Shown here: positions 16,277-28,175 of the stretch, piece after piece
How positions within the stretch are numbered: position 1 is the first letter of the stretch
Layout of the letters: each line of letters opens with the position of its first letter
Assembly: GCA_024281675.1 (NCBI GenBank)
Contig: JAMXAG010000004.1
Span: forward strand, 1 to 64,000
Direction of reading: 5' to 3'
DNA: 64,000 nt
DNA from: Nitrosomonas sp.
GTDB taxonomy: Bacteria; Pseudomonadota; Gammaproteobacteria; Burkholderiales; Nitrosomonadaceae
Translations under genes and position numbers: made by a program
The notes under the pieces: model-generated
Told to the model about the DNA's origin: nothing
Databases searched by the model: none
What the model saw: only the letters and a program-made list of their open reading frames with translations

Positions 16277-18136
16277 ATGTATCCACTGCTCGATACCATT
16301 AATTTACCCTCTCAATTACGCGAATTGGATCCAAAGAAATTACCGCAATTTGCTAACGAATTGCGTAATTTCCTTGTTGAATCGGTAGCCAAAACCGGTG
16401 GACACTTATCCTCCAATTTAGGTACGGTTGAACTCACCATTGCGATGCACTACGTTTTTAACACGCCTCATGATCAAATTGTGTGGGATGTAGGCCACCA
16501 GACGTATGCCCATAAAATCTTAACAGGGCGACGGGAGAATATGAACAAGCTGCGCATGCATGGAGGCATTGCCGGCTTTCCACGGCGCGATGAAAGCGAA
16601 TATGATGCTTTTGGTACCGCACACTCCAGTACTTCTATCAGTGCTGCATTAGGTATGGCGGTAGCAACACAACTGAATCAAACGGGCAAACGTGCCATTG
16701 CGGTCATTGGCGATGGTGCCATGAGTGCTGGCATGGCATTTGAAGCGCTGAATAATGCCGGCGTAATGGATGCCAATTTGCTGGTCATTCTGAATGACAA
16801 TGATATGTCTATTTCTCGGCCCGTCGGAGCGTTGAATAATTATCTGGCTAAATTAATGTCCGGACAGTTTTACGCAACAGCGCGGCGCGCAGGCGAAAAA
16901 GTGTTGGGCGTCATGCCGCCGGTCCTTGAACTGGCAAAACGTGCTGAAGAGCATGTTAAAGGAATGGTTACACCCAGCACTTTGTTTGAAGAATTTGGTT
17001 TTAACTATATCGGACCAATTGATGGCCATGATCTCGATGTTTTAATTAAAACATTAAACAATATCAAACAGCTCGATGGACCACAGTTTCTACATGTTGT
17101 TACCCGTAAAGGCGCTGGCTATAAACAGGCCGAAGACGACCCGATTCTCTATCACGGCGTCGGAAAATTTGATACAAAGAAAGGGATCGCTCCCAGCAAA
17201 ACCGTTGCCAAACCGACTTACACACAAATTTTCGGTGATTGGTTATGCGATATGGCAGCACAAGATTCTCGTTTGATTGGCGTTACCCCCGCCATGCGTG
17301 AAGGTTCTGGATTAGTTCGTTTTTCGCAGGAATATCCGACACGCTATTTTGATGTCGGCATCGCTGAACAACACGCGGTCACTTTTGCAGCGGGTGCCGC
17401 ATGTGAAGGATTAAAACCTGTTGTAGCCATCTATTCAACTTTCCTACAACGCGCTTACGATCAATTAATTCACGATGTCGCAATTCAAAATCTACCTGTT
17501 GTTTTTGCCATCGACCGTGCCGGACTGGTTGGTGCCGATGGCCCCACACATGCCGGAAGTTTTGACTTGACCTATTTGCGCTGCATACCCAATATGACTG
17601 TAATGGCTCCCGCTGATGAAGATGAATGCCGCCAAATGCTATATACCGCTTTTAAGATTGATACACCTACGGCAGTTAGATATCCAAGAGGCAGTGGTAG
17701 TGGCGTACCGACTCAAAAAGAGATGCACATGTTACCGATCGGACGTGGCGAAATTCGCCGCCAGGGAGAAAAAATTGCTTTACTGTCTTTTGGCAGTATG
17801 CTGACCCCCTGTCTTGCTGCCGCAGAAGAATTGAATGCTACCGTTGTCAATATGCGCTTCATCAAGCCTTTAGATGATGAATTAGTCGCTTCACTCGCTG
17901 CCAATCATGATTTGCTAGTAACCGTGGAAGAAAACACCATCATGGGTGGTGCCGGCAGCGCAGTCGCAGAATCGCTTTATAAACAAAAAATCTACACTAA
18001 AATACTGCAATTAGGTTTACCCGATACGTTTATCGATCAAGGCGACCATGCGCAAATGTTGGCTAATTGTGGCTTAGACAAAGATGGCATCATCGATTCA
18101 GTGAACTCAACATTATCTAATGGGTCATTATTGTAA
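16277..18136 (+). CDS. dxs: 1-deoxy-D-xylulose-5-phosphate synthase
   Basis: The 619-residue length is normal for DXS. The thiamine-diphosphate motif [18 protein letters not shown] continues to N-D-N-D-M-S-I-S, and the second half has the transketolase-like [10 protein letters not shown] and a C-terminal domain. It makes deoxyxylulose phosphate from pyruvate and glyceraldehyde phosphate, the first step of the MEP isoprenoid pathway that feeds IspA just upstream. Third gene of the xseB-ispA-dxs operon. Confidence 0.96.
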   Translation: MYPLLDTINLPSQLRELDPKKLPQFANELRNFLVESVAKTGGHLSSNLGTVELTIAMHYVFNTPHDQIVWDVGHQTYAHKILTGRRENMNKLRMHGGIAGFPRRDESEYDAFGTAHSSTSISAALGMAVATQLNQTGKRAIAVIGDGAMSAGMAFEALNNAGVMDANLLVILNDNDMSISRPVGALNNYLAKLMSGQFYATARRAGEKVLGVMPPVLELAKRAEEHVKGMVTPSTLFEEFGFNYIGPIDGHDLDVLIKTLNNIKQLDGPQFLHVVTRKGAGYKQAEDDPILYHGVGKFDTKKGIAPSKTVAKPTYTQIFGDWLCDMAAQDSRLIGVTPAMREGSGLVRFSQEYPTRYFDVGIAEQHAVTFAAGAACEGLKPVVAIYSTFLQRAYDQLIHDVAIQNLPVVFAIDRAGLVGADGPTHAGSFDLTYLRCIPNMTVMAPADEDECRQMLYTAFKIDTPTAVRYPRGSGSGVPTQKEMHMLPIGRGEIRRQGEKIALLSFGSMLTPCLAAAEELNATVVNMRFIKPLDDELVASLAANHDLLVTVEENTIMGGAGSAVAESLYKQKIYTKILQLGLPDTFIDQGDHAQMLANCGLDKDGIIDSVNSTLSNGSLL

Positions 18137-18157
18137 GTTTACTGCAATATGAAGCAT

Positions 18158-18303
18158 TAACAGGCCGTTGAAAAACACATTCGAACATCGACAAATGCAA
18201 AGGAAGAAATAGGCAAAAAAGTACGATTTATACTTGATGATGAGATTTTTAGTCTATTTTTTAATACCTTAGCTGCAACACAGACTGTTCTTCAACAACA
18301 TAC
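18158..18303. repeat. Possible MITE-like element with imperfect terminal inverted repeats
   Basis: The left end reads TAACAGGCCGTTGAAAAACA and the right end is an imperfect inverted copy, TGTTCTTCAAC (10 of 11 matching over 18168-18178 and 18285-18295). A near-identical copy of the left end recurs at 31207-31225 on the other strand. The 146-base interior has no gene. This is consistent with a small non-autonomous element or transposon scar; it is based on short matches. Confidence 0.35.
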
Positions 18304-18345
18304 CATTAAGAATAGGATTCCTTGATCAGAAGGAGAACAAATAGC

Positions 18346-19149
18346 ATGAATAAACAAATAGATCTGCCAATTGCAGATGTACAAAGTACTCCAGATACCC
18401 GTCATATAGCTATTGACCGAGTAGGCATTAAAGCGATACGTCATCCGGTTATTGTTGCAGACAAAGATGGAGGAATTCAACATACCATAGCTATTCTCAA
18501 CATGTATGTTAACCTACCGCACAACTTTAAAGGAACGCATATGTCTCGCTTTGTCGAGATTTTAAACAGCCGAGAACGTGAGATCTCAGTGGAATCCTTT
18601 GAATCTATTCTGCGTGAAATGGTAGAAAGATTGGAAACCGATTCTGGGCATATTGAAATGAGTTTTCCTTATTTCATCAACAAATCGGCACCTATCTCTC
18701 GGGTCAAAAGTTTGCTCGATTATGATGTGACATTTATTGGTGAAATTGTTAAGAATGAATACATTTTCACCATGAAAGTCATTATACCTGTAACCAGTTT
18801 ATGCCCTTGCTCTAAAGAAATTTCCAGTTATGGCGCGCATAATCAGCGCTCACACGTATCAATCTCGGTACGTACTAATAGCTTCGTTTGGATTGAAGAC
18901 ATGATCAGAGTTGCAGAAAATAACGCTTCTTGTGAGCTGTATGGTTTGCTTAAGCGCCCTGATGAGAAGTACGTCACCGAACGCGCTTACGACAATCCGA
19001 AGTTTGTTGAAGATATCGTCAGAGACATTGCCGATACATTAAATCGTGACAACCGTATCGATGCCTATGTGGTGGAATCAGAAAACTTTGAGTCCATACA
19101 TAACCACTCTGCTTATGCATTGATCGAAAAAAACAAAAAACAACATTAA
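18346..19149 (+). CDS. folE2: GTP cyclohydrolase FolE2 (type IB)
   Basis: The protein of 267 residues starts [14 protein letters not shown] precedes the ATG at 18346 (the frame opens earlier at 18322, unsupported). Metal/active-site residues are in [20 protein letters not shown]: Cys153/155 and His165. FolE2 converts GTP to dihydroneopterin triphosphate for folate and tetrahydrobiopterin-type cofactors, without strict zinc need, so it can replace FolE under zinc limitation. No Zur site was identified. Converges on murJ 31 bases away. Confidence 0.95.
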   Translation: MNKQIDLPIADVQSTPDTRHIAIDRVGIKAIRHPVIVADKDGGIQHTIAILNMYVNLPHNFKGTHMSRFVEILNSREREISVESFESILREMVERLETDSGHIEMSFPYFINKSAPISRVKSLLDYDVTFIGEIVKNEYIFTMKVIIPVTSLCPCSKEISSYGAHNQRSHVSISVRTNSFVWIEDMIRVAENNASCELYGLLKRPDEKYVTERAYDNPKFVEDIVRDIADTLNRDNRIDAYVVESENFESIHNHSAYALIEKNKKQH

Positions 19150-19180
19150 TGACTTATAAATAAGCCTGAGATTTTTTTGG

Positions 19181-20719
19181 CTATAGCACTTGTTGCTTGG
19201 CAAAATCTTTTAAGCGAAACCCCAGGGCCCACAATGCGGCAAAGTAACTCGCCGCACCCAAACAAACAATCCAGCTCAACTTTACCACGCGCTCCAAAGT
19301 GGAATCGACTAACCAGCTGGCGTGATCACCGACTGTAAACCACAAAACGCTTCCCATGACCGCCAACGCTACTAATATCTTGATAAAGTACATGGCCCAT
19401 CCCGGCTGTGGTTGATAGATATCTTGACTACGTAATTGATAATACAGTAAGCCGGCATTTAAGCACGCACCCAACCCTATCGCCAATGCCAATCCAGTAT
19501 GTTTAAGAGGAATAATGAATGCCAGATTCATTAATTGGGTGGCAACGAGTGTAACGATACCAATTTTTACCGGCGTTTTAATGTTCTGGCGTGCATAAAA
19601 TCCTGGTGCCAGAACTTTCACAAGAATCAGCCCAATTAACCCAACGCTGTAGGCGATCAGCGCTTCGCGCGTCATCCACACATCGTGATCAGTAAAAGCG
19701 CCATGGTGAAAAAGTGTTGCAATCAACGGAGTTGATAATAATCCCAGGGCCAACGCAGCAGGAAAAGTTAACATTATGGTCATGCGTAGTCCCCAATCCA
19801 ATAAACGAGAAAATTCATCAGCACTGTTGCTGCTATGATGTCGCGCAAGCGACGGCAACAGAATCGTACCCAATGCAACCCCCAATAACCCAGCAGGAAA
19901 TTCCATTAATCGATCTGCATAATAAAGCCAAGACACACTCCCAGTAACTAATAATGAAGCAAAAATAGTATTGATCAATAAACTAATTTGACTCACCGAT
20001 ACCCCAAAAACCGCAGGCCCCATCAATTTAATCACACGCCAAGCACCGCTTTCCCGAACATTAAAACGAATCCGTGGCAATAATTTGAGGCGCATTAAAA
20101 AAGGCACCTGGAAAGCCAATTGCAATGCCCCACCGATAAAAACCGCCCACGCCAACACCAAAATAGGTGTCTCTACATAAGGAGTAAGCCATAATGAACA
20201 AGCAATAAAAGACAGATTCAGAAAAGCGGGCGTAATCGCTGGAATATTAAATTTCCCGTAGGTATTCAAGATACCACCAGCCAAAGCAACCAATGAAATG
20301 AAAAAAATATATGGAAATGTGATGCGTAGTAAATCAACCGTTAAAGTAAATTTATCGGGGTTATTTAAAAAACCTGGAGCACTGACATAGATAATTAAAG
20401 GTGCAGCAATAATACCAATCAGCATAATTACAAACAACGTAACGGCTAGAAGCGTGGTAATGTGATCAATTAAATCACGCGTTTCTTCGGCAGAACGAGT
20501 ATTTTTATACTCCGCCAGAATAGGAACGAAGGCCTGTGAGAATGCCCCTTCGGCAAATAATCGCCGCAGCAAATTAGGGATACGAAAAGCGACAAAAAAA
20601 GCGTCGGTCGCCATACCCGCACCAAAAATTCGCGCAATGATCATGTCACGTACAAAGCCGAGAATACGCGATATAAAAGTCATGCTGCTAACTGCAGCCA
20701 AGGCTTTGAGTAGGTTCAA
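19181..20719 (-). CDS. murJ: Lipid II flippase MurJ
   Basis: A 512-residue integral membrane protein of the MviN/MurJ family with about fourteen membrane segments. The N-terminus [22 protein letters not shown] and the [20 protein letters not shown] block are diagnostic and include the essential Arg residues of the central cavity. It flips undecaprenyl-linked peptidoglycan precursor across the inner membrane. Monocistronic by position: folE2 converges and the next upstream gene lies 75 bases away. Confidence 0.96.
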   Translation of the reverse strand: MNLLKALAAVSSMTFISRILGFVRDMIIARIFGAGMATDAFFVAFRIPNLLRRLFAEGAFSQAFVPILAEYKNTRSAEETRDLIDHITTLLAVTLFVIMLIGIIAAPLIIYVSAPGFLNNPDKFTLTVDLLRITFPYIFFISLVALAGGILNTYGKFNIPAITPAFLNLSFIACSLWLTPYVETPILVLAWAVFIGGALQLAFQVPFLMRLKLLPRIRFNVRESGAWRVIKLMGPAVFGVSVSQISLLINTIFASLLVTGSVSWLYYADRLMEFPAGLLGVALGTILLPSLARHHSSNSADEFSRLLDWGLRMTIMLTFPAALALGLLSTPLIATLFHHGAFTDHDVWMTREALIAYSVGLIGLILVKVLAPGFYARQNIKTPVKIGIVTLVATQLMNLAFIIPLKHTGLALAIGLGACLNAGLLYYQLRSQDIYQPQPGWAMYFIKILVALAVMGSVLWFTVGDHASWLVDSTLERVVKLSWIVCLGAASYFAALWALGFRLKDFAKQQVL

Positions 20720-20793
20720 AGTTTATACAGTGCGCAGTTTAGAAAGCATGAAAAATGAACATCATTTATTTGAAATTAGAAATTGTGATCGCA

Positions 20794-21522
20794 CTACGCT
20801 GTAAAAAAACGTCTCAGTTTCTGAATCAAGTTTTCCTCTCCCCATTTCCATTGTAGGCAGTATTCGACACCTACTTCAGGATTCCTAATATCCGCTTCTA
20901 TTCTTGTTTGTCCAGTAACAACAGGCGGTATCAGCGCTTCTTCAATGCCATTTCTTTTGCAATACAATCTTGCCGAAGAAATGGCACGTCCTTTGGGTAG
21001 CTCCACAATCAAGCTTAATTGTCGCGTATTGCTATCCACCACATGCGAAAAAATTCCTTCAGGATGTATATAACCCCCTTCACACTGATAAGATAAAACC
21101 AGATCACAGCCATCTGTTACTTTAATCCCAGTCGGGAATCCCGTACAAACTTGGTAACTACCATTAGTATTTATTTTCGCGACAGGATCACGATCATTCA
21201 CCTGAATGTTGCTAATACTTCCGACAGCACGAATATTTCTAAACCAGTATTCAGTACCACCAGCATAACAAGCTCTCGTCATTTGAACTTGCCTTACTGT
21301 CGCCTTGTTGCCACCCATATCGTGTACGGTTAGCACTTTATTTAAATGATCAATCGTATAGGCCGATTTATTTTGTTCAAATTGATCATAAATCAAAGCT
21401 AACGCACTTAAAATGAATAGTAATCCCATCACTGCATATGGCGTAAACAGTGCCACCAGCACACCAAAAAACGCTATGCAGCTATTGAGATAAAAAACAA
21501 TTTGGTTGGACCTATCAAACAT
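20794..21522 (-). CDS. Membrane-anchored hypothetical protein
   Basis: I do not recognise this 242-residue protein. Two adjacent hydrophobic segments at about residues 8-45 form an N-terminal hairpin, and the remaining about 190 residues are soluble, beta-rich and contain six cysteines. A segment R-A-V-G-S-I-S-N-I-Q-V and several short beta-like strands suggest one or two small sandwich domains. No nearby partner indicates a role. It ends 75 bases before murJ on the same strand. Confidence 0.6.
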   Translation of the reverse strand: MFDRSNQIVFYLNSCIAFFGVLVALFTPYAVMGLLFILSALALIYDQFEQNKSAYTIDHLNKVLTVHDMGGNKATVRQVQMTRACYAGGTEYWFRNIRAVGSISNIQVNDRDPVAKINTNGSYQVCTGFPTGIKVTDGCDLVLSYQCEGGYIHPEGIFSHVVDSNTRQLSLIVELPKGRAISSARLYCKRNGIEEALIPPVVTGQTRIEADIRNPEVGVEYCLQWKWGEENLIQKLRRFFTA

Positions 21523-21801
21523 ACAAAACTCCCCTTCTTAATTACCTTGTCACAATATTTTCGTTAATCGCAAATTTTATCAGAGAAACCGGCAGAAAAA
21601 ATAACACAGAAAAATCCTAGGGCAATCAAACACCGCCTTATATAGGCAAGAAGCGACATGGAGATTTTTTAAAACAAATCAATTAAAACCCGATTTATTC
21701 AATTAAAGTTTGATGAACTCAAGTCGTTAAAATCTAGGAATAATCGCTTCACAACAACGTTACCCAACCCTTAATCAATTAAACTTGCCTGGAAGAGAAT
21801 A

Positions 21802-22011
21802 ATGAAAATTCTTGTAAACTTTAAATCAGGTTTTAAGCAAACTTTTATCGTCCCTAAAGAAATGCTGACGGTAGATTTTAGAAATATGGCTAGGGAAATT
21901 GGTGGAAATATTGAAAGTATCGAATTTTCATTACCCTCACGCCAGCAAAAATCGATGAATTCCAGAGCAAATCTCAGCGTCGGTGTTGTTCAAATGCCAG
22001 ACAAACGGTAA
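21802..22011 (+). CDS. Small hypothetical protein (69 aa)
   Basis: I do not recognise this short, basic protein (M-K-I-L-V-N-F-K-S-G-F-K). GGAAGAG lies just upstream of the ATG and supports translation. The first 50 residues look like a compact beta-alpha fold; the tail is basic and Ser-rich. It stands alone between divergent/convergent neighbours; the ssb gene converges 30 bases away. Confidence 0.55.
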   Translation: MKILVNFKSGFKQTFIVPKEMLTVDFRNMAREIGGNIESIEFSLPSRQQKSMNSRANLSVGVVQMPDKR

Positions 22012-22040
22012 TAGAAAACTCAAGAGCTATTATTTAAACC

Positions 22041-22490
22041 TCAAAAAGGTATATCATCATCCATATCGTCAAAACCACCAGCACTCTTAGAAGCACTTGT
22101 GTTTAAATTTGGAGCATTTTCTTCATGATCGGCAGGTGCCTCAAAACTACCACTTCCCGATCGATTTCCTAGCATTTTCATATCCGTTGCAATAATGTCC
22201 GTCGTATAGCGCTCGACTCCATTTTTATCTGTCCACTTACGTGTTTCCAATCGGCCTTCGACATAGACTGAACGGCCTTTTTTTAAATATTCTCCAGCAA
22301 TCTCGGCCAATTTTCGATAAAACGTCACCCGATGCCATTCAGTTTTCTCCTGCTTCTCGCCGTTTTTGTCTTTCCACGTATCAGTAGTCGCAAGCGTAAT
22401 ATTCGTAACTGCCTCACCATTCGACATATAACGTGTTTCTGGATCTTTCCCCAAATTTCCGATCAGTATCACTTTATTAACCGATGCCAT
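22041..22490 (-). CDS. ssb: Single-stranded DNA-binding protein
   Basis: A 149-residue SSB: the OB-fold begins [20 protein letters not shown], includes T-E-W-H-R-V-T-F-Y and Y-V-E-G-R-L-E-T-R, and ends in the acidic tip D-D-M-D-D-D-I-P-F that recruits repair proteins. The linker is short and low in glycine. The MFS gene ends directly upstream with no gap, and uvrA is close by, so a repair cluster is conserved here. Confidence 0.96.
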   Translation of the reverse strand: MASVNKVILIGNLGKDPETRYMSNGEAVTNITLATTDTWKDKNGEKQEKTEWHRVTFYRKLAEIAGEYLKKGRSVYVEGRLETRKWTDKNGVERYTTDIIATDMKMLGNRSGSGSFEAPADHEENAPNLNTSASKSAGGFDDMDDDIPF

Positions 22491-23873
22491 TTATTTGACT
22501 CCTTCCTCAAGTAATTTAATGACGCTGGTTTCATCAAAACCCTGCATATCCACCTTAAGATAAACTACTTCTTCATTAACCATTACCAAAGCTTCGTAGA
22601 CGCCTGGCAATTCCGCGAGTCTACGTGATAATTCCTTAGATTGCCCCAAATCCATAGCCTGTACGGAATACATTTTAGAGCGAACTGCAGCCGGTGTTTT
22701 CATTGTGATGGCCAATACTAACCACACAGCCAGTAACAATCCACAGAAACTATAAAGTGATTGGCTGCCAAAGTTACCAAATAAATATCCTCCAATAGAC
22801 GCTCCTGCAAAAGCACCAAGAAACTGTGTGCTGCTATAAATACCGATCGCCGTACCTTTTGCCCCAACAGGTGCAATTTTAGAAATTAGTGACGGAAGGC
22901 TCGCTTCTAGTAAATTGAATGCAGTAAAAAATACCCATAAAGCGATTGCAGTAGCTGTGATTGAATCCGCAGTGATTGCTAACAAGATTTGCCCTAATAG
23001 CAAAATAGCGATAGCCGCAATAAACACCGGTTTTAACTTAGCTTTTTTTTCGGCGTAAATGATAGCAGGGATAATGCAGACAACGGAAAGAAGCAACACG
23101 GGTAAATATATTTGCCAATGATCATTCGCTTCCATGCCTGCTTCACGCAAAGTCAGCGGCACAACCAACCAAAGCGCCATCAATGTCGCATGCAGCGCAA
23201 AAATACCATAATTTAAGCGTAATAATTCTCCATCATGTAACACATCTCGAAAGCGGATTGCAGCAACTTCGGTGTCCGAATGAAAGCGGCTGATTTGCGG
23301 ATCAGGGATTATTTGCTTCACCACCAGCATCGCCAAAACGGCCAGAATTCCAGTCAAAACAAAAATTCCCGGTACACCGATCCACTGATTCAAGGCTGGC
23401 GCTATCGCCAACGAAATTGCAAAAACCATACCAATGGTCATGCCAATCGTGGCCATTGCTTTAGTGCGATGCTCTTCTCGCGTTAGATCAGCCGCAAGTG
23501 CCATCACAGCGGCTGATATCGCTCCGGCACCCTGGATAACACGACCTATAATCACCCAATAAATATCGACAGCAACCGCCGCAACCAAGCTACCTACCGC
23601 GAATAAAATCAAGCCAAGATAAATAACCGGTTTTCGTCCAATTCGATCGGATAGCCAACCAAACGGAATTTGTAATATCGCCTGTGTTAAACCATATGCG
23701 CCTAAGGCAACACCAACCAATGTGTAATTATCGCCACCAGGCAAGTCTTCAGCATAAAAAGCAAATACCGGCAAAATAATAAACAGCCCAAACATACGCA
23801 ACCCATACACCCCTGCCAAACCAATGGTTGCTCGTAATTCTAGCGGGGACATTTTTTCAGATGAAACAGACAT
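22491..23873 (-). CDS. Major facilitator superfamily transporter with C-terminal soluble domain
   Basis: This 460-residue protein has twelve membrane segments and the MFS loop signature G-W-L-S-D-R-I-G-R-K-P near residue 78. After about residue 395 a soluble tail of some 60 residues (L-A-E-L-P-G-V-Y-E-A-L-V-M-V-N-E-E-V-V-Y-L-K-V-D) looks like a ferredoxin-like/HMA-type fold. The type is regularly found between ssb and uvrA in Betaproteobacteria; substrate unknown, usually annotated as a drug or sugar efflux pump. Its stop codon abuts the ssb start, so they are probably cotranscribed. It diverges from uvrA with 66 bases between. Confidence 0.88.
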   Translation of the reverse strand: MSVSSEKMSPLELRATIGLAGVYGLRMFGLFIILPVFAFYAEDLPGGDNYTLVGVALGAYGLTQAILQIPFGWLSDRIGRKPVIYLGLILFAVGSLVAAVAVDIYWVIIGRVIQGAGAISAAVMALAADLTREEHRTKAMATIGMTIGMVFAISLAIAPALNQWIGVPGIFVLTGILAVLAMLVVKQIIPDPQISRFHSDTEVAAIRFRDVLHDGELLRLNYGIFALHATLMALWLVVPLTLREAGMEANDHWQIYLPVLLLSVVCIIPAIIYAEKKAKLKPVFIAAIAILLLGQILLAITADSITATAIALWVFFTAFNLLEASLPSLISKIAPVGAKGTAIGIYSSTQFLGAFAGASIGGYLFGNFGSQSLYSFCGLLLAVWLVLAITMKTPAAVRSKMYSVQAMDLGQSKELSRRLAELPGVYEALVMVNEEVVYLKVDMQGFDETSVIKLLEEGVK

Positions 23874-23939
23874 GAATCAGATTGTGATATTTCTAAAAAG
23901 TTGGGTATATTAACAGGTTGACCAATACATAGATAGCCG

Positions 23940-26759
23940 ATGGAATTTATAAAAATACGCGGTGCGCGCACCCATAACCTAAAAAACATTCACCTTATTC
24001 TCCCCCGTAACAAGCTGATTGTGATTACCGGATTATCTGGATCGGGCAAGTCTTCGCTTGCCTTTGATACGCTTTATGCGGAAGGTCAACGACGTTACGT
24101 TGAATCACTTTCTGCTTACGCGCGCCAATTTCTACAACTCATGGAAAAACCGGATGTTGATCTGATCGAGGGATTATCGCCTGCCATTGCGATTGAACAG
24201 AAAGCCACCTCACATAATCCACGTTCGACTGTCGGCACAGTCACGGAAATCCACGATTATCTACGCTTATTGTTTGCCCGCATTGGCGATCCTTATTGTC
24301 CAGAACATCACATTATGTTGTCGGCACAAAGCGTTTCGCAAATGGTGGATCATGTTCTACAATTGCCTGAAGAAACACGTTTAATGATCCTTGCGCCCCT
24401 GGTCACAGAACGCAAAGGAGAACAAACCGAGTTGTTTGACGAATTACGCGCACAGGGTTTTGTTCGGGTACGCATTGATGGCGAAGTATACGAAATCGAC
24501 GCATTACCAAAATTACAAAAAACCAAGAAACATACCATTGAAGTCGTCATCGATCGACTCAAGGTTTCCCCAGAAAGTAAACAACGACTAGCGGAATCTT
24601 TTGAGGTAGCACTGCGTCATTCTGATGGCAAAGCACTCGCGGTAGAGATGGATAGCCATAATGAGCATCTTTTTTCCGCCAAATTCAGTTGTCCGGTCTG
24701 TAGCTATTCATTATCCGAGCTGGAACCCAGATTGTTTTCGTTTAACAATCCACTGGGGGCTTGTACTAAATGTGATGGTTTGGGGCAAATTACCTTTTTC
24801 GATCCGGCGCGAGTAGTTGCTTTCCCTCACATATCACTCGCTGGCGGTGCTGTAAAAAATTGGGATAAACGCAATCAATTTTATTACCAATTACTCGCTG
24901 GACTTTCAGAACATTATCAATTTGATTTAAATACGCCATTCGAGAATCTTGATGAACCTATCCGTAATATCATTTTGTATGGCTCTAGCAAAGAGAAAAT
25001 ACAATTTTCTTATTACACGGATAGTGGAAAAAAGTTTCAAGACACCCATACGTTTGAAGGCATCATTCCTAATTTGACACGGCGTTATAAAGAAACTGAT
25101 TCGCAAACAGTACGTGAAGAATTAGCCAAATACTTAAATGCCCAAGTATGCCCGGAATGTCAGGGAACACGATTGTGCCAATCTGCGCGCCACATTCAAG
25201 TTGCAGGACAAGCCATCTATCAAATCAGTGCGCTGCCACTCAAAAAAGCGCAACACTTTTTTGATCATATTGAGCTATTAGGACAAAAGAAGTCGATTGC
25301 TGATCGTATCATTAAGGAGATTTCCAGCCGTTTACAGTTCCTTAACAACGTTGGATTAGATTATCTTTCGCTTGATCGATCTGCGGATACACTATCAGGT
25401 GGTGAATCCCAACGAATCCGACTTGCCAGCCAAATCGGTTCAGGCCTAACCGGTGTAATGTATGTGCTTGATGAGCCTTCAATCGGACTACATCAACGCG
25501 ACAATGGCCGCCTGCTAGAAACACTCAAAAAACTACGTGATTTAGGCAATAGCGTCATTGTGGTAGAACATGATCAAGATGCGATAGAAATCGCAGATTA
25601 TGTCGTCGACATGGGCCCAGGTGCGGGCGAGCATGGCGGTTATGTAATCGCGCAAGGTTCTCCCCAAGATATCCAGCAAAATGATGCTTCGATGACAGGG
25701 CAATATTTATCGGGCAAGCGCTCGATCCCTATTCCACAGCACCGCCACCCCCCCACTATTGACCGTATGTTGCGGATTAAAGGCGCAACGGGCAATAATC
25801 TTAAGGCCGTCACATTGGATTTACCGGTTGGACTGTTTGTTTGCGTGACCGGAGTATCAGGATCGGGCAAATCGACCTTAATCAATGAAACGCTTTACCG
25901 AGCGGTTGCTCGACATTTGTACGGCAGTAATGTGGAACCCGCAACCTATGAAAGTATAGAAGGATTGGCTTTTTTTGATAAAGTCATCAATATGGATCAA
26001 AGCCCAATTGGACGTACACCTCGCTCCAATCCAGCAACCTATACCGGCTTGTTTACACCGATCCGTGATTTATTTGCCGGTGTGCCACAAGCGCGCGAAC
26101 GTGGTTATGCCCCAGGCAGGTTTTCCTTTAATGTAAAAGGCGGTCGTTGCGAATCTTGCCAAGGCGATGGCGTCATTAAAGTAGAAATGCATTTTTTACC
26201 CGATATCTACGTCACATGCGATGTTTGCCATGGTCAGCGCTATAACCGGGAAACCCTGGAAATTCAATATAAAGGTAGAAACATCAATGAAGTACTGCAA
26301 ATGACGGTTGAAACGGCGGCTGAGTTTTTTTCTGTCGTCCCGGTTGTTGCACGTAAATTACAAACACTTTTAGAAGTTGGCCTTGGTTATATTACTTTGG
26401 GGCAATCTGCAACGACATTATCCGGTGGCGAAGCACAACGGGTAAAGCTTTCGCTTGAGCTCTCCAAACGCGATACAGGACGTACTTTATACATTCTTGA
26501 CGAACCCACCACAGGATTGCATTTCCAAGATATCAATTTGTTGCTAACCGTTCTGCATCGGCTACGCGACCACGGCAATACGGTTGTGGTCATCGAACAT
26601 AATTTAGATGTAATCAAAACTGCCGATTGGATCATCGATTTAGGCCCTGAAGGTGGCGATGGCGGTGGTCGTATCATCGCAGAAGGCTCTCCAGAGGCCG
26701 TTGCAAGCAATAAAGAAAGTTTTACGGGCGAATATCTTCGCCCTATCCTCAGCAAATGA
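23940..26759 (+). CDS. uvrA: Excinuclease ABC subunit A
   Basis: The 939-residue length matches UvrA. Two ABC ATPase modules are seen: Walker [15 protein letters not shown] near residue 31 and [14 protein letters not shown] near 640, with signature [12 protein letters not shown] and [11 protein letters not shown]. Zinc-finger cysteines are at C-P-V-C (about 253) with C-T-K-C, and at C-E-S-C (about 738) with C-D-V-C. It recognises bulky DNA lesions for nucleotide excision repair with UvrB and UvrC. The glycerate kinase start overlaps its stop by four bases. Confidence 0.97.
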   Translation: MEFIKIRGARTHNLKNIHLILPRNKLIVITGLSGSGKSSLAFDTLYAEGQRRYVESLSAYARQFLQLMEKPDVDLIEGLSPAIAIEQKATSHNPRSTVGTVTEIHDYLRLLFARIGDPYCPEHHIMLSAQSVSQMVDHVLQLPEETRLMILAPLVTERKGEQTELFDELRAQGFVRVRIDGEVYEIDALPKLQKTKKHTIEVVIDRLKVSPESKQRLAESFEVALRHSDGKALAVEMDSHNEHLFSAKFSCPVCSYSLSELEPRLFSFNNPLGACTKCDGLGQITFFDPARVVAFPHISLAGGAVKNWDKRNQFYYQLLAGLSEHYQFDLNTPFENLDEPIRNIILYGSSKEKIQFSYYTDSGKKFQDTHTFEGIIPNLTRRYKETDSQTVREELAKYLNAQVCPECQGTRLCQSARHIQVAGQAIYQISALPLKKAQHFFDHIELLGQKKSIADRIIKEISSRLQFLNNVGLDYLSLDRSADTLSGGESQRIRLASQIGSGLTGVMYVLDEPSIGLHQRDNGRLLETLKKLRDLGNSVIVVEHDQDAIEIADYVVDMGPGAGEHGGYVIAQGSPQDIQQNDASMTGQYLSGKRSIPIPQHRHPPTIDRMLRIKGATGNNLKAVTLDLPVGLFVCVTGVSGSGKSTLINETLYRAVARHLYGSNVEPATYESIEGLAFFDKVINMDQSPIGRTPRSNPATYTGLFTPIRDLFAGVPQARERGYAPGRFSFNVKGGRCESCQGDGVIKVEMHFLPDIYVTCDVCHGQRYNRETLEIQYKGRNINEVLQMTVETAAEFFSVVPVVARKLQTLLEVGLGYITLGQSATTLSGGEAQRVKLSLELSKRDTGRTLYILDEPTTGLHFQDINLLLTVLHRLRDHGNTVVVIEHNLDVIKTADWIIDLGPEGGDGGGRIIAEGSPEAVASNKESFTGEYLRPILSK

Positions 26760-28030
26760 ATCTGAATCCACAAGATTATTTATTGCACAGTTTTACTGCA
26801 GCAGTAAAAGCAGCCGACCCCTTGCACCTTGTTCCACAACACTTGCCCAGCCCACCCAAAGGACGAACTTTCATCGTAGGAGCTGGCAAGGCCTCTGCTG
26901 CAATGGCACTTGCCACAGAAAATGCTTGGCCTCAAGACATGCCGTTAGAAGGCATCGTTGTCACGCGCTATGGACATGCACTGCCCACCCAAAGAATCAA
27001 GATCATAGAAGCCAGCCATCCGATCCCGGATAGCGATGGCGAACACGCCTCAAAACAAATAATGTCTGCCATCAGAACACTCCATGCTGAAGATTTGTTG
27101 CTGTGTTTATGGAGTGGTGGCGGCTCAAGCTTACTGCCCTTACCTATTCCTGGCATCACACTACAAGATTTACAACACATCACCCACCAATTACTCAGTT
27201 GTGGCGCCAATATTCAGGAAATCAACACGGTGCGCAAACACCTATCAGCGATTCAGGGAGGAAGACTTGCCGCAGCTTGTAAAGCACCCGTTCTCTCGTT
27301 GATCATTTCCGATGTTACCGGAGACGCTGCCACACACATTGCATCTGGGCCTTGCGCGCCCGATCCGACGACTTGCGCCGATGCACTGGCCGTAATTGAC
27401 CGCTACGATCTTGAGGTATCCTCGAGCATTCGTGAAATATTATCCACGTCCAATACAGCAAACGAAACGCCCAAACCCGGCGATGCAGTCTTTAATCATG
27501 TCAAAAACCAAGTCATTGCAACGGCCCGTCAGTCTTTGAATGCCGCCGCACAATATTTCCACAGCATGGGCATTCATTCACTGATATTAGGCGATACTGT
27601 TACCGGAGAAGCACGCGAAATCGCAAAATCCTATGCGGCTTTGGCACGCGAGATCCGCTTGCATCCACAACAAAACATCAAAGCGCCCATTGCGCTACTA
27701 TCAGGCGGAGAAACTTCCGTCACGATCAAGGGCCATGGACGCGGCGGACGAAATACGGAATTTCTGCTCTCCTTATTGATTGCGCTCGATGGAATCGAAA
27801 ATGTCTATGCATTAGCCTGCGATACGGATGGAATCGATGGGAGCGAAGATAACGCCGGTGCAATCATCACACCAGATTCTTTAACAAAGGCGCAACAACA
27901 GAAGTTAAATCCAGCCTCGTTTTTATTCAACAACGATGCATACACATTTTTTGCCCGATTAAATGATTTAGTAGTAACGGGCTCCACCTATACCAATGTT
28001 AATGACTATAGAGCCATTCTTTTGCTATAA
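26756..28030 (+). CDS. Glycerate 2-kinase (MOFRL family, GckA/TtuD type)
   Basis: The 424-residue protein starts M-N-L-N-P-Q-D-Y and has the family features: [12 protein letters not shown] near residue 41, [12 protein letters not shown] in the N-terminal domain, [19 protein letters not shown] and the C-terminal [16 protein letters not shown] (MOFRL). It phosphorylates D-glycerate to 2-phosphoglycerate, linking photorespiratory/serine-type metabolism with glycolysis. Four-base ATGA overlap with uvrA shows translational coupling, though the functions are unrelated. Confidence 0.92.
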   Translation: MNLNPQDYLLHSFTAAVKAADPLHLVPQHLPSPPKGRTFIVGAGKASAAMALATENAWPQDMPLEGIVVTRYGHALPTQRIKIIEASHPIPDSDGEHASKQIMSAIRTLHAEDLLLCLWSGGGSSLLPLPIPGITLQDLQHITHQLLSCGANIQEINTVRKHLSAIQGGRLAAACKAPVLSLIISDVTGDAATHIASGPCAPDPTTCADALAVIDRYDLEVSSSIREILSTSNTANETPKPGDAVFNHVKNQVIATARQSLNAAAQYFHSMGIHSLILGDTVTGEAREIAKSYAALAREIRLHPQQNIKAPIALLSGGETSVTIKGHGRGGRNTEFLLSLLIALDGIENVYALACDTDGIDGSEDNAGAIITPDSLTKAQQQKLNPASFLFNNDAYTFFARLNDLVVTGSTYTNVNDYRAILLL

Positions 28031-28175
28031 CGAAAATCGCGTTTTTCCAGTAATTCCATGTATCCTAGACTAAGCCGGACAAACGGTTAATCTAAAACCT
28101 TTAGGTTGCTTTTGAAAAATAGTACTATTCTGCTATTGATACAACCCATAATCTCCAACCACTTTTTTCTTAAAC

